DNA of 33,365 nucleotides from Loktanella sp. (GCA_024635625.1 JAGXIQ010000100.1:1-33365), one strand, 5' to 3'; shown: positions 8,674 through 17,350, numbered from the stretch's first letter. Translations and numbers: made by a program. The notes: generated by a model from the letters alone, not told the origin.

Positions 8674-11226
8674 ATGAAAGATGCCGCACCGCAAACAGTC
8701 TATCTGTCAGAATATATGGCGCCCGGTTGGCTTGTGGAAAGTGTGCACCTGACATTTCGCCTATCCCCCGACACGACGCGCGTGTTATCCCGGATTGCGT
8801 TCAAACCCAACCCAGACAGCCCATCGCGCGACTTTGCATTGCATGGAGAGGACCTGCGTCTGATCAGCGCAGCCATAGACGGCCAATCCGTCTCGCCTGA
8901 CGTTAACCCGGCTGGATTGACCTGCGCTGTCCCCGACGGCCCCTTCACCTGGGAGGCAGAGGTCGAGATCGCCCCTGCACGGAACACGGCGCTAGAGGGG
9001 CTGTATATGTCGAACGGCATGTATTGCACCCAGTGCGAAGCGGAAGGTTTTCGCAAGATCACCTACTACCCCGACCGGCCCGACGTGATGGGCGTCTTCA
9101 CTGTCCGCATCGAAAGTGAACTGCCGGTCTTGCTGTCGAACGGTAATCCTATGGCATCCGGTGACGGTTGGGCGGAATGGCATGACCCGTGGCCCAAACC
9201 ATCCTATCTGTTTGCATTGGTTGCCGGGGATCTGGCGGCGCACAGCGATCAGATCACGACGATGGAGGGGCGACAGGTCGCGCTCAACCTTTGGGTTCGC
9301 GCGCCGGATCTAGACAAATGCGCATTTGGTATGGGCGCATTAAAGCGGTCGATGGTCTGGGATGAAAAGGTATATGGCCGCGCCTATGACTTGGACGTTT
9401 TCAATATTGTTGCTGTAGATGACTTCAACATGGGTGCGATGGAGAACAAAGGGTTGAACATTTTCAACTCTAGCGCCATTCTAGCAAATCAGGTGACATC
9501 GACTGACGCTGACTTTCAACGGGTCGAAGCGATCATTGCACACGAATATTTTCACAATTGGACCGGCAACCGAATCACGTGTCGCGACTGGTTCCAATTG
9601 TGCCTCAAAGAAGGACTGACCGTGTTCCGCGATCAGTCCTTCACGGGTGACCTGCACGGTCACGCCGTCAAGCGGATCGCCGACACGATCACACTTCAAA
9701 ATCGCCAATTCTCCGAAGATGCTGGCCCACTGGCACATCCCGTCCGTCCAGAGAGTTTTGTAGAGATCAACAACTTCTATACAGCGACCGTCTACGAAAA
9801 GGGTGCAGAGATCGTCGGCATGCTGAAACGCTTGGTCGGTGACGATGGCTACCGCGCAGCGCTGGACCTATATTTTGACCGACATGACGGTCAGGCCGTT
9901 ACAATAGAGGAGTGGCTGGCCGCCTTCACTGATGCCACTGGACGCGACCTGACCCAGTTTAAACTCTGGTATGCGCAGGCGGGAACGCCACATTTGACAG
10001 TCACGGAAGACTTTAAAGACGGTACATATAGCCTTCATATCGAACAGAAAACACCTGAAACACCTGGCCAGACCAATAAGGTGCCGCTGCACATTCCCGT
10101 CGCCGTCGGCCTGTTAGATGCATCTGGTGCCGAAGTCTTACCGACCACGCTGCTGGAACTCACACAGGCCATACAGACCTTCACCTTTGACAATCTGGCG
10201 GCGAAACCCGTCCCCTCGATCCTGCGCGGGTTTTCTGCCCCGGTGACGGTCGAACGGACCACATCCGCGGGCGAAAACGTATTTTTGCTGGCTCACGACA
10301 CTGATCCCTATAACCGCTGGGCCGCCGGTCGCGCGCTGTCCCATGACATGTTACTGGACCTGATCCGCACAGGCGGTGGTCGACTAGACGCAGGGTACTT
10401 GCAAGGTGTGAAGGCGACACTGAACGACGACGCCCTCGACCCAGCCTTTCGCGCTTTGGTGCTGCAACTGCCGTCCGAAACAGACCTCGCCATCGCCCTT
10501 GCCGCAGCGGGTGATACGCCGGACCCAGATCTGATCCATACTGTCCGGGAAAGTGTGCGTCAGGGCACTGCAGAGGCTTTGGCCGATACTCTTGCGACAA
10601 CTTTTGCCGCCATGCGGATCGACGAACCCTTTGCGCCGGTTGCCGCGCAAGCTGGCAAACGCGCCTTGGGCAATGCAATTCTAATGCTGCTATCGCTGAC
10701 GGATGACGGTCGTGCTGCCACGGAACAATACAACTCTGCTGACAACATGACGCAAAGCTATGCTGCGCTTGCTGCCCTACTGTCGGTTGGCGCAGGTGAC
10801 GGCGCGGCCCAGCGGTTCTATGAAAAGTGGCAAGACGATCGGCTGGTCGTCAACAAATGGTTCGGCATCCAAATCGCGATGGCAAAACCAGGCGACGCCG
10901 TTCCCGTGGCGAAAGCATTGACGCAGCACACTGCTTTTGACTGGAAAAATCCCAATCGTTTCCGCAGCGTTTTCGGTGCCTTAGCAGGCCATTCCGCCGG
11001 TTTTCATCAGGCGGACGGCAGTGGATATGACTTGCTGGCGGACTGGTTGATGCGCCTTGATCCAGTCAATCCGCAAACAACAGCAAGGATGGTGACGGCC
11101 TTCGAGGGGTTGCGCCGCTACGATTCTGACCGGAAAAAACTGATGCGCGCAGCGCTTGCCAAAATCCGCGATAAACAGGGCTTGTCGCGCGATACGACCG
11201 AGATGGTATTACGGCTTTTGTCATGA
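8674..11226 (+). CDS. pepN: Aminopeptidase N (M1 zinc metallopeptidase)
   Basis: 850 residues from ATG 8674, close to the E. coli PepN length. This start is preferred over ATG 8650 because AAAAGG lies eight bases before it and MKDAAPQTVYLSEY fits the family N-terminus. It removes N-terminal residues from peptides in the cytoplasm. The exopeptidase motif GAMEN is at residues 254-258; the zinc site HEYFH is at 290-294 (His290, Glu291, His294), with the third ligand Glu313 in KEGLTVF exactly 18 residues further on. The C-terminal half is the helical PepN-type domain (roughly residues 540-850). No signal peptide. An acyltransferase gene follows after 36 bases on the same strand. Confidence 0.96.
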   Translation: MKDAAPQTVYLSEYMAPGWLVESVHLTFRLSPDTTRVLSRIAFKPNPDSPSRDFALHGEDLRLISAAIDGQSVSPDVNPAGLTCAVPDGPFTWEAEVEIAPARNTALEGLYMSNGMYCTQCEAEGFRKITYYPDRPDVMGVFTVRIESELPVLLSNGNPMASGDGWAEWHDPWPKPSYLFALVAGDLAAHSDQITTMEGRQVALNLWVRAPDLDKCAFGMGALKRSMVWDEKVYGRAYDLDVFNIVAVDDFNMGAMENKGLNIFNSSAILANQVTSTDADFQRVEAIIAHEYFHNWTGNRITCRDWFQLCLKEGLTVFRDQSFTGDLHGHAVKRIADTITLQNRQFSEDAGPLAHPVRPESFVEINNFYTATVYEKGAEIVGMLKRLVGDDGYRAALDLYFDRHDGQAVTIEEWLAAFTDATGRDLTQFKLWYAQAGTPHLTVTEDFKDGTYSLHIEQKTPETPGQTNKVPLHIPVAVGLLDASGAEVLPTTLLELTQAIQTFTFDNLAAKPVPSILRGFSAPVTVERTTSAGENVFLLAHDTDPYNRWAAGRALSHDMLLDLIRTGGGRLDAGYLQGVKATLNDDALDPAFRALVLQLPSETDLAIALAAAGDTPDPDLIHTVRESVRQGTAEALADTLATTFAAMRIDEPFAPVAAQAGKRALGNAILMLLSLTDDGRAATEQYNSADNMTQSYAALAALLSVGAGDGAAQRFYEKWQDDRLVVNKWFGIQIAMAKPGDAVPVAKALTQHTAFDWKNPNRFRSVFGALAGHSAGFHQADGSGYDLLADWLMRLDPVNPQTTARMVTAFEGLRRYDSDRKKLMRAALAKIRDKQGLSRDTTEMVLRLLS

Positions 11227-11262
11227 TGTACTTGGCGCTGAGGTTAAGAAGGCGTAAATGTC

Positions 11263-12159
11263 ATGGAACCGTTACGGCTTCCAAGGCATTTAGAGTTCAT
11301 GAAAGACCGCATTGACCCACTGATCGTGGAACGCGCACCGTGGATGTACCGGTCCTTTCCGGGTATGCGGTATGTGCGCGGCTTGATGCATCTAGCGTTG
11401 GCCTATGACAAGACTGTCGACATCGCGCAGGACCTGCGCGATGCTCCGTCGTCCCAGATTATGGGTACGATGGGGGATCTGCTGGCAAAGCATGTTGAAG
11501 TTTCGGGGCTATCAAATCTGCCCTTACAAGGCCCTGCGTTGGTTGTGGCGAACCACCCCACCGGCATTGCCGATGGAATCATCATGCACCACGTGATCGC
11601 TAAAACACGCCCGGATATCTATTTCTTCGCGAACTCGGATATTCTGCGGGTCATGCCTCAGATGAAGGACATGATCTGCCCTGTCGAATGGCGGATGGAT
11701 AAGCGCACCCGCGAAAAGACCCGTAACACGTTGGATTACGTACGCGAAGCTACAGAGGCTGGCCGTTTGGGCGTGATCTTTCCGTCGGGTCGACTGGCAA
11801 AGCGGCGCGGCTTTAAATTGCACGAGAGGCCTTGGATGGCGTCTGCTGCCATGCTGGCGCGAAAGTTCGACCTGCCCGTCATTCCGATCAACGTGCAGGC
11901 CCGCAATTCGGCACTGTTCTATATGTTTGACATGATTCACCCGACCCTGCGCGATGTGACCCTCTTCCACGAGACACTTAACAAGGATCGGCAGCCGTAC
12001 CGGATTACGGTCGGAGAGCCTATTCAGGCCTCTGCGCTGCCCAAATCCTCGGAAGAGGGCATCGAGATGTTGAAAAAGGCGACGCTGGCATTGGGCGGCA
12101 TCGACGCCCCGGCCGTGAACATTATTCGGATGACACGCCGCCCATTGTTGAAACTGTAA
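11263..12159 (+). CDS. PlsC-type lysophospholipid/glycerolipid acyltransferase
   Basis: 298 residues. The acyltransferase core is visible: ALVVANHPTGIADG at about 92-105 (catalytic His98), an FFANSDILRVMP segment, and VIFPSGRLAKRRG (FPSGR at 173-177), the substrate-binding equivalent of EGTR/FPEGT. The His-Asp spacing is HX5D rather than the textbook HX4D; an NHPxGxxDG form exists in a subgroup of these enzymes. There is no clear multi-span membrane region, only moderately hydrophobic stretches. Likely role: acylation of a lipid head or lysophospholipid at the inner membrane; the acceptor cannot be named. AAGAAGG precedes ATG 11263. The last 38 bases overlap the 3' end of the converging transglycosylase gene. 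Confidence 0.85.
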   Translation: MEPLRLPRHLEFMKDRIDPLIVERAPWMYRSFPGMRYVRGLMHLALAYDKTVDIAQDLRDAPSSQIMGTMGDLLAKHVEVSGLSNLPLQGPALVVANHPTGIADGIIMHHVIAKTRPDIYFFANSDILRVMPQMKDMICPVEWRMDKRTREKTRNTLDYVREATEAGRLGVIFPSGRLAKRRGFKLHERPWMASAAMLARKFDLPVIPINVQARNSALFYMFDMIHPTLRDVTLFHETLNKDRQPYRITVGEPIQASALPKSSEEGIEMLKKATLALGGIDAPAVNIIRMTRRPLLKL

Positions 12160-12958
12160 CGGCTACCGCAACCTTTGAAGGTCGCGCAACAGGACGAAGC
12201 ACCTTGCCCGGGAATTGCGTCTTGACGCAATAGCTTTGCTCGCGCGTCCAAGCGGCCATCTGAGAAATCTTGTCACGATTGCTCATCGGGCCCCAATCGG
12301 CGGCAACCCCGCGCCAACGTCCGTCATTCAATGCAACGGCCCGGTCGCGACGGACAGTATGGGCCATAATCCGTGCTGCGCAGGCCAGATTATCGACAGG
12401 ATTTTGCAATGCAGGGCCCGTTGTCGCCCGACAGCCATAGCCGCGCGCCGTGGCTGGCAGGATCTGCAGCAGCCCCCACCAACGGCCACCACCGCCGACA
12501 GCCTGCGGATCTCCGCCGCTTTCGTATTTCGACAACGCCGACATCATACCAACCCAGAACGCCCGACGCTCTGTTGGGCCGTTTTCAGTGTAGGCAGGGC
12601 ACCACGTTTCAATATCGCGGGGCACGACCGAATCGAGTCCATGCGTCCCCACAGCCTTCATCGTGGCCCGCGCACATACGCGCGCGGCATCTCCTTTACC
12701 CCACCGGGTGCGCGGTACAAAGACTGGGCGAACGATCGGTCGAACGCTGGGCGCACCCTGAATCACCTTGACCGGATACCGGATCATGTGGACGGGCCGC
12801 ACGACAGGACGAAATGCGGTAAGACGCGCTGGGTCTGCCACCACTTGGGCAGTTGCCGCATCAGCGCGGGCAAGGGGGCGTTCGGGCAGGTCTGCAGCGA
12901 CGGCGGTCGCGCAAAGACCTGAAATCACTCCCCCCAGAATGATCGCTTTCAGGCGCAT
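12122..12958 (-). CDS. Lytic transglycosylase (SLT domain), exported
   Basis: 278 residues from ATG 12958 (MRLKAIILGGVISGLCATAVAA), which gives a clean signal peptide. After a proline/arginine/valine-rich linker (about 40-85), the SLT-like domain covers roughly 110-245: SALSKYESGGDP holds the predicted catalytic Glu146, and WGLLQILPATARGYGC is the GLxQI motif. Such enzymes cleave the MurNAc-GlcNAc bond of peptidoglycan to form 1,6-anhydro ends in the periplasm. Several cysteines (C95, C120, C176, C193, C244) could form disulfides. The gene overlaps the acyltransferase stop by 38 bases and is preceded by the terminator of the DJ-1/PfpI gene, so it should have its own promoter within 12959-13026. 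Confidence 0.88.
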   Translation of the reverse strand: MRLKAIILGGVISGLCATAVAADLPERPLARADAATAQVVADPARLTAFRPVVRPVHMIRYPVKVIQGAPSVRPIVRPVFVPRTRWGKGDAARVCARATMKAVGTHGLDSVVPRDIETWCPAYTENGPTERRAFWVGMMSALSKYESGGDPQAVGGGGRWWGLLQILPATARGYGCRATTGPALQNPVDNLACAARIMAHTVRRDRAVALNDGRWRGVAADWGPMSNRDKISQMAAWTREQSYCVKTQFPGKVLRPVARPSKVAVAVTVSTMGGVSSE

Positions 12959-13026
12959 GGCGGCTAAACTGCACGCCATTCGGGTCTGGGATCAACCTTA
13001 TTCTGCCCGCTACAACAGCGATCGGC

Positions 13027-13053
13027 AAAAGGGCGCCCCAATTGGGACGCCCT
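13027..13053 (-). terminator. Intrinsic terminator of the DJ-1/PfpI gene
   Basis: On the minus strand GGGCGTCCC, loop AATT, GGGGCGCCC pairs over nine base pairs (one G-U) and is followed by TTTT. It is 46 bases beyond the PfpI stop. Its upstream arm is part of a duplicated 21-bp unit. Confidence 0.8.
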
Positions 13054-13083
13054 CTTGTTATCTTGGGACGCCCTCTTGTTATC
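13042..13083. repeat. Perfect 21-bp tandem duplication at a terminator
   Basis: Bases 13042-13062 and 13063-13083 are identical and directly adjacent; each starts TTGGGACGCCC and ends TTGTTATC. The unit contains one arm of the terminator hairpin, so two alternative left arms can pair with the single right arm at 13031-13039. A slippage or recent duplication event is the likely origin. Confidence 0.95.
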
Positions 13084-13098
13084 GTTTTAGAGAGTGGA

Positions 13099-13650
13099 TC
13101 AGGCCGCGTGGCGCTGGTGATCGCCTTCTTTCACTTCTTCGATGATCTTGGCGACAAAGGCCTCTAGATCGTCGGGGTTTCGGCTAGTGATAATCCCGTT
13201 CGAAATAGCGACCTCTTTATCGACCACATTGGCACCGGCGTTCTTTAGGTCGGTGCCAATAGATTTATAGGACGTCATTTCACGGCCTTCGACCACGCCG
13301 GCCTCTATCAACAACCACGGCGCGTGGCAGATGGCGGCGACGATTTTGCCATGCTCTACGAAACCTTTGATTGCTTTGATCGCGTCTACTTCGACGCGCA
13401 GCAAGTCCGGGTTGATCTGACCGCCTGGCAACACAAGGGCGTCGAAATGCTCGACCTTGACGTCAGCGATTTTCAAATCGCCCGGCACGTCGATCGACCA
13501 GTGATCCTGATCCCAAGCCTTAATTTTATCACCGTCAAGCGTGGCGGCGTGAACCGTGGCACCGGCCTCGCGCATTTTTTTCAGCGGCGTTGTCAGTTCA
13601 ACCTCTTCAAAGCCATCAGTAGACATGATGAGGATTTTTGATTCCGTAAT
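13099..13650 (-). CDS. DJ-1/PfpI family protein (type 1 glutamine amidotransferase-like), probable ATT start
   Basis: The core is plain: STDGFEEVELTTPLKK, DALVLPGGQINPDLLR, and the nucleophile elbow IVAAICHAPWLLIEAG with Cys100-His101 counted from ATG 13626, followed by ITSRNPDDLEAF. The nearest ATG (13626) would remove the first beta strand, because in-frame codons just upstream encode TESKILI, exactly the strand that opens this fold. No ATG, GTG or TTG exists there; ATT at 13650 would give MTESKILIMSTDGFEEVE. A Shine-Dalgarno AAGGAG is 16 bases upstream of it, which is long. Family members act as proteases, deglycases or chaperones in stress; which applies here is unknown. It is divergent from gatB and ends before a strong terminator. 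Confidence 0.87.
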   Translation of the reverse strand: MTESKILIMSTDGFEEVELTTPLKKMREAGATVHAATLDGDKIKAWDQDHWSIDVPGDLKIADVKVEHFDALVLPGGQINPDLLRVEVDAIKAIKGFVEHGKIVAAICHAPWLLIEAGVVEGREMTSYKSIGTDLKNAGANVVDKEVAISNGIITSRNPDDLEAFVAKIIEEVKEGDHQRHAA

Positions 13651-13773
13651 AGCAGTCTTTCTTGCTCTCCTTCGCAGGGTTCGCTTCGTTCTGCCCCATT
13701 AACGGATACCCCCCGGCACTTGTTCCGCGCTTTGGGCTAGCCTAGAAGGGCGCAACAGCTGATGAGGACCGCC

Positions 13774-15288
13774 ATGCTCGATCTTGAATACGCCGCCCCT
13801 GCCCCAAAAGTCATCGCCGGGGCAAAGCACGACTGGGAACTGGTCATCGGCCTAGAGGTCCACGCGCAGGTTGCCACGAAAGCAAAGCTATTTTCTGGTG
13901 CATCCACCCTGTTCGGGGCCGAACCCAACAGCAATGTAGCCTTTGTGGACGCAGGCATGCCCGGCATGCTGCCCGTCATCAACGAGGCGTGTGTGGCGCA
14001 GGCGGTCCGCACCGGGCTGGGCCTGAAGGCGCAGATCAACCTTATGTCAGCTTTTGATCGCAAGAATTACTTCTACCCCGATCTGCCGCAAGGCTATCAG
14101 ATTTCGCAACTTTACCATCCCATCGTGGGTGAAGGCGAAGTGCTGGTCGAACTTGGTGACGGCACTGCCCGTCTGGTCCGCATTGAACGCATTCACCTAG
14201 AACAGGATGCTGGCAAATCGATCCACGACATGGACCCGACGATGTCCTTCGTCGACCTGAACCGCACGGGCGTGGCCCTGATGGAAATCGTATCGCGTCC
14301 CGACATCCGTGGCCCCGAAGAAGCCGCCGCTTATGTCGCCAAGCTACGTCAGATCATGCGCTATTTAGGCACTTGCGACGGCAACATGCAGAACGGCAAC
14401 CTGCGCGCCGACGTGAACGTCAGCATCTGTCGTCCGGGCGATTACGAAAAATATCAGGCGACGCAGGATTTCAGCCACCTTGGCACGCGGTGCGAGATCA
14501 AGAATATGAACTCTATGCGGTTCATCCAGATGGCAATCGAGGTCGAGGCCCGTCGCCAGATTGCGATTATCGAGGATGGCGGCAGTGTCACCCAGGAAAC
14601 CCGCCTGTACGGTCCTGACAAGAACGAGACCCGGTCGATGCGGTCCAAGGAAGAGGCGCATGATTACCGCTACTTCCCAGACCCCGATCTGCTGCCTTTG
14701 GAAATCGAACAGGCGTGGGTGGATGACATCGCCGCCTCTCTTCCTGAACTGCCGGACGCCAAGAAGGCGCGCTTTGTCGCGGATTTCGGTTTGTCGGACT
14801 ATGACGCGAGCGTCCTGACCGCTGATGTGGCAAACGCGGCCTATTTCGAGGATGTGGCTAAAGGCGGCGACGGTAAACTGGCTGCAAACTGGGTGATCAA
14901 CGAACTTTTTGGGCGTCTGAAGAAAGACGGCGACAAGGGTATCACCGATAGCCCAATCTCGGCCACGCGGTTGGCGCAAATCGTGGCCCTGATCAAGGCC
15001 GAGACGATCAGCGGCAAAATTGCCAAGGACGTGTTCGACATGGCCTACACGCAAGATCGCAACCCTGACGAGATCGTCGAGACCGAAGGCATGAAGCAAG
15101 TCACCGACACGGGCGCCATTGAAGCCGCAGTAGACGAGATTATTGCCGCCAACCCGGCACAAGTCGAAAAAGCCAAGCAGAACCCAAAGCTTGCGGGCTG
15201 GTTCGTGGGTCAGGTCATGAAATCGACAGGCGGCAAGGCCAACCCGGCGGCGGTCAACGCGCTAGTTGCGCAAAAGCTGGGTCTTTAA
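13774..15288 (+). CDS. gatB: Aspartyl/glutamyl-tRNA(Asn/Gln) amidotransferase subunit B
   Basis: 504 residues from ATG 13774, which has AGGA five bases upstream; ATG 13762 is the alternative and adds four residues. GatB binds and positions misacylated Asp-tRNA(Asn) or Glu-tRNA(Gln) and holds the kinase-like site of the GatCAB complex. Seen: [20 protein letters not shown], the signature region around [44 protein letters not shown], and a C-terminal YqeY-like tail (about 360-504) ending [15 protein letters not shown]. GatA and GatC are not adjacent, which is normal in this group. A 10-bp hairpin lies just past the stop. Confidence 0.97.
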   Translation: MLDLEYAAPAPKVIAGAKHDWELVIGLEVHAQVATKAKLFSGASTLFGAEPNSNVAFVDAGMPGMLPVINEACVAQAVRTGLGLKAQINLMSAFDRKNYFYPDLPQGYQISQLYHPIVGEGEVLVELGDGTARLVRIERIHLEQDAGKSIHDMDPTMSFVDLNRTGVALMEIVSRPDIRGPEEAAAYVAKLRQIMRYLGTCDGNMQNGNLRADVNVSICRPGDYEKYQATQDFSHLGTRCEIKNMNSMRFIQMAIEVEARRQIAIIEDGGSVTQETRLYGPDKNETRSMRSKEEAHDYRYFPDPDLLPLEIEQAWVDDIAASLPELPDAKKARFVADFGLSDYDASVLTADVANAAYFEDVAKGGDGKLAANWVINELFGRLKKDGDKGITDSPISATRLAQIVALIKAETISGKIAKDVFDMAYTQDRNPDEIVETEGMKQVTDTGAIEAAVDEIIAANPAQVEKAKQNPKLAGWFVGQVMKSTGGKANPAAVNALVAQKLGL

Positions 15289-15294
15289 ACCGGG

Positions 15295-15322
15295 TTGGCG
15301 GTGTTGTACGCGACACCGCCAA
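15295..15322 (+). terminator. Hairpin after gatB (no clear T tract)
   Basis: A perfect 10-bp inverted repeat (TTGGCGGTGT, 8-base loop, ACACCGCCAA) begins six bases after the gatB stop. There is no U run after it, so termination may be weak and read-through into the DUF4177-like gene 60 bases on is possible. Confidence 0.45.
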
Positions 15323-15381
15323 ACACCCTTGGCGCGGCCGTGACCCGCTGTTACAGCCCCCGGACACAGGCAGAGGGTCTT

Positions 15382-15804
15382 ATGACGCATTACGAATACA
15401 AGGTCGTTCCGGCGCCGAAACGAGGCGAGCGGGTGCGGGGCGTGAAAGCGTCAGAGGATCGCTTTGCCATTGCGCTTTGCAGTGTGATGAACGCGCAAGC
15501 GGCGGAAGGCTGGGAATATCAGCGCACAGAAACCCTGCCCTCTGAAGAACGTGAAGGCCTGATGGGCAAGGCCACCGTGTTTCAGAACATGATGGTCTTT
15601 CGCAAGATTAAGGCTGTCGTAGCTGCACCAGTGGCACCACCCCCAGCTCAGTTAGAAGATAAGCGGCGCAGTGTCGAAGGTGTCGACGCCACAAGCGCAG
15701 AGCAGTCGCATGCCGACACGACCGTCAGCAAGGCTCCACCAGCGCAGCCAGAACCGATTGCTACGCCAGCGGATGAAGGGGCGATGGACCCCAAAAAACC
15801 CTAA
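15382..15804 (+). CDS. DUF4177-like protein with proline/alanine-rich tail
   Basis: 140 residues from ATG 15382, with AGAGGG six bases upstream; earlier in-frame starts would cover the hairpin and encode unrelated sequence. Residues 1-75 (MTHYEYKVVPAPKRGER, then AAEGWEYQRTETLPSEEREG and NMMVFRKI) resemble DUF4177, a small domain of unknown role marked by YEYKVV and EGWE. Residues 80-140 are low-complexity, rich in A, P, E and S, and probably disordered. Its stop codon abuts the stop codon of the converging BolA gene with no base between. Confidence 0.75.
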   Translation: MTHYEYKVVPAPKRGERVRGVKASEDRFAIALCSVMNAQAAEGWEYQRTETLPSEEREGLMGKATVFQNMMVFRKIKAVVAAPVAPPPAQLEDKRRSVEGVDATSAEQSHADTTVSKAPPAQPEPIATPADEGAMDPKKP

Positions 15805-16059
15805 TTACTTGAACGTGATCGCCAGCGCGTGCAGGCGGTCTATAATTCCTTGCCCCAGTGCGTCATGCACAGCCCGATGCTTTGCCAACCGCGATTTGCC
15901 GTCCAGCGACGAGGCGGCTATAACCACCTGCCAATGGCTCTCTCCTGATCCATCATCGCCACTGTGACCAGCGTGCTGGGAACTTTCATTAATAACCTCT
16001 AGGTGTTCGGGCGATAATCCGCGTGTCAAAGCGTCCCGAATATCCGCGTCAAGTGCCAT
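15805..16059 (-). CDS. BolA family protein
   Basis: 84 residues from ATG 16059 (MALDADIRDALTRGL), preceded by AGGGGA. The BolA pattern is seen: LSPEHLEVINESSQHAGH, then SHWQVVIAASSLDGKSRLAKHRAVHDAL, and the final helix/strand with LHALAITF. The conserved His of the SxxHxGH region and the later HRxV motif are present. BolA proteins pair with monothiol glutaredoxins to handle Fe-S clusters, and some bind DNA. No glutaredoxin is next to it. It is divergent from the J-domain gene, with 76 bases between the starts for both promoters; this bolA/J-protein/cobS neighbourhood is typical of Rhodobacterales as I recall it. Confidence 0.93.
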   Translation of the reverse strand: MALDADIRDALTRGLSPEHLEVINESSQHAGHSGDDGSGESHWQVVIAASSLDGKSRLAKHRAVHDALGQGIIDRLHALAITFK

Positions 16060-16135
16060 TATTTTTCCCCTGCCTCTTCTATCTGCCGCCCATGGGTTTA
16101 GAGTGCATTCTCCGAGTCGGAAAGGGACGATCCCC

Positions 16136-16774
16136 ATGAATAAAAAAGACCCCTTCGGTTTCGACATGTCGGTGTCGAGCAGTAAGAAGAAAAACCCGCG
16201 CGGGCGGCGGGGTATGTCGGGTGCGTCCGAAACCTCTACCCGAGCATGCGATCAAGAGGGTTGCGACGAGGCGGGCCAGTACCGCGCGCCCAAGTCGCCG
16301 GACTCAATCGACGACTACTGGTGGTTCTGCAAGGACCACGTGCGAGAGTATAATCTGAAGTGGAACTTCTTCGACGGCACGTCAGAAGCCGAACTGATGG
16401 CCCAGATGGAAAAAGACCGCGCAACGTGGGAGCGCCCAACGAAGCCGATCAAGCGTTCGGTCGAAGAATTGGCGTGGGCGCGTCTGGGCGTGACAGATCC
16501 GCACGAAGTGCTGGGAGAGAACGCCACCCGGAACCCCGGTAAGAACGGCGGCGGGTCGCGTAAGCTACCGCCAACGGAACGGCGCGCGGTGGAAATCCTT
16601 GATGCCAAGGACAGCATGTCCAAGACCGCGATCCGCAAGTGCTATAAGGCGCTGATCAAGGTCCTGCATCCCGACATGAACGGCGGTGACCGTAGCCAAG
16701 AGGAACAGCTGGCAGAGGTCGTCTGGGCGTGGGACCAGATCAAGGCGAGCCGCAACTTCCGCGAAAAGGATTGA
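16136..16774 (+). CDS. J-domain (DnaJ-like) protein with putative Cys/His site
   Basis: 212 residues from ATG 16136 with AAGGGA eight bases upstream. The J domain is C-terminal (about 150-208): AVEILDAKDSMSKTAIRKCYKAL-like helices and the obligate HPD at 178-180 (VLHPDMNGGD). The N-terminal half has a basic, low-complexity start and ACDQEGC plus WFCKDHVREYN (C38, C43, C65, H68), which could bind a metal. J proteins stimulate the ATPase of an Hsp70; no G/F region or DnaJ zinc finger is present, so this is a class C member with its own client or location. No signal or membrane span. Confidence 0.88.
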   Translation: MNKKDPFGFDMSVSSSKKKNPRGRRGMSGASETSTRACDQEGCDEAGQYRAPKSPDSIDDYWWFCKDHVREYNLKWNFFDGTSEAELMAQMEKDRATWERPTKPIKRSVEELAWARLGVTDPHEVLGENATRNPGKNGGGSRKLPPTERRAVEILDAKDSMSKTAIRKCYKALIKVLHPDMNGGDRSQEEQLAEVVWAWDQIKASRNFREKD

Positions 16775-16789
16775 TGGCTAAAGATGCCG

Positions 16790-17350
16790 TTAGCGCCTGG
16801 AACGGTCCAGCGACGGCGTCAGCCAGTTCTCTTTTATGCTAGGCGACCCGCGCGTCATGCGGGTCGCGCCTGTGGCCAGCGGGATGAACAAAGTCTCTCG
16901 CTCGCGCCGCCAACTTTTTATCAGCGCATGCGCCGCGAACAGCGTCCCCAGCCAAAGCAAACCCAGTATGGGGTTACTGATCAGGGTCAGTCCGAACATC
17001 ATTGGCCCAAACATGGTTCCGTAGAACGGCAGCGCCAACGTACCGCCGATCAATGGGCCGACGAAACTGATCACCAATACGCCGCAGACGGCGTGGATGT
17101 GGCCACGCAGACCGCAATACCCAAACCAACCGCGGGCCATATACAAGCCACCCAGCGCCCCCAGAATGCCAGCGACAACGAACCAAAGGTCCGCATGGCT
17201 AAGTGTGCGGAGCAGAATTTTAGACTTACCCATCTGGGTCACGACAAAAAAGCTGAGCAAGCCACCAAAGACCCCCACACCAATCGCCGCGGCTAAAAGC
17301 CGCGTCTCGCCGTATGACGGGCGAAGTGGATGGATAAATCGGTCTCTCAT
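16790..17350 (-). CDS. Multi-pass inner membrane protein, unknown function
   Basis: 186 residues with about four hydrophobic spans: near 18-36 (LLAAAIGVGVFGGLLSFFV), 52-70 (LWFVVAGILGALGGLYMA), 83-110 (HAVCGVLVISFVGPLIGGTL) and 112-140 (FGPMMFGLTLISNPILGLLW). The C-terminal 45 residues are basic and hydrophilic. AGGA lies about ten bases upstream of ATG 17350. It follows msrB on the same strand with a 104-base gap that shows no good terminator, so it may be co-transcribed with msrB. I do not recognise the family; it converges with the J-domain gene. Confidence 0.75.
   Translation of the reverse strand: MRDRFIHPLRPSYGETRLLAAAIGVGVFGGLLSFFVVTQMGKSKILLRTLSHADLWFVVAGILGALGGLYMARGWFGYCGLRGHIHAVCGVLVISFVGPLIGGTLALPFYGTMFGPMMFGLTLISNPILGLLWLGTLFAAHALIKSWRRERETLFIPLATGATRMTRGSPSIKENWLTPSLDRSRR

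Noticed and set aside
14365..15162. A 265-codon minus-strand frame inside gatB
   Set aside because: It lies wholly within the conserved gatB coding region and has no recognisable domain.
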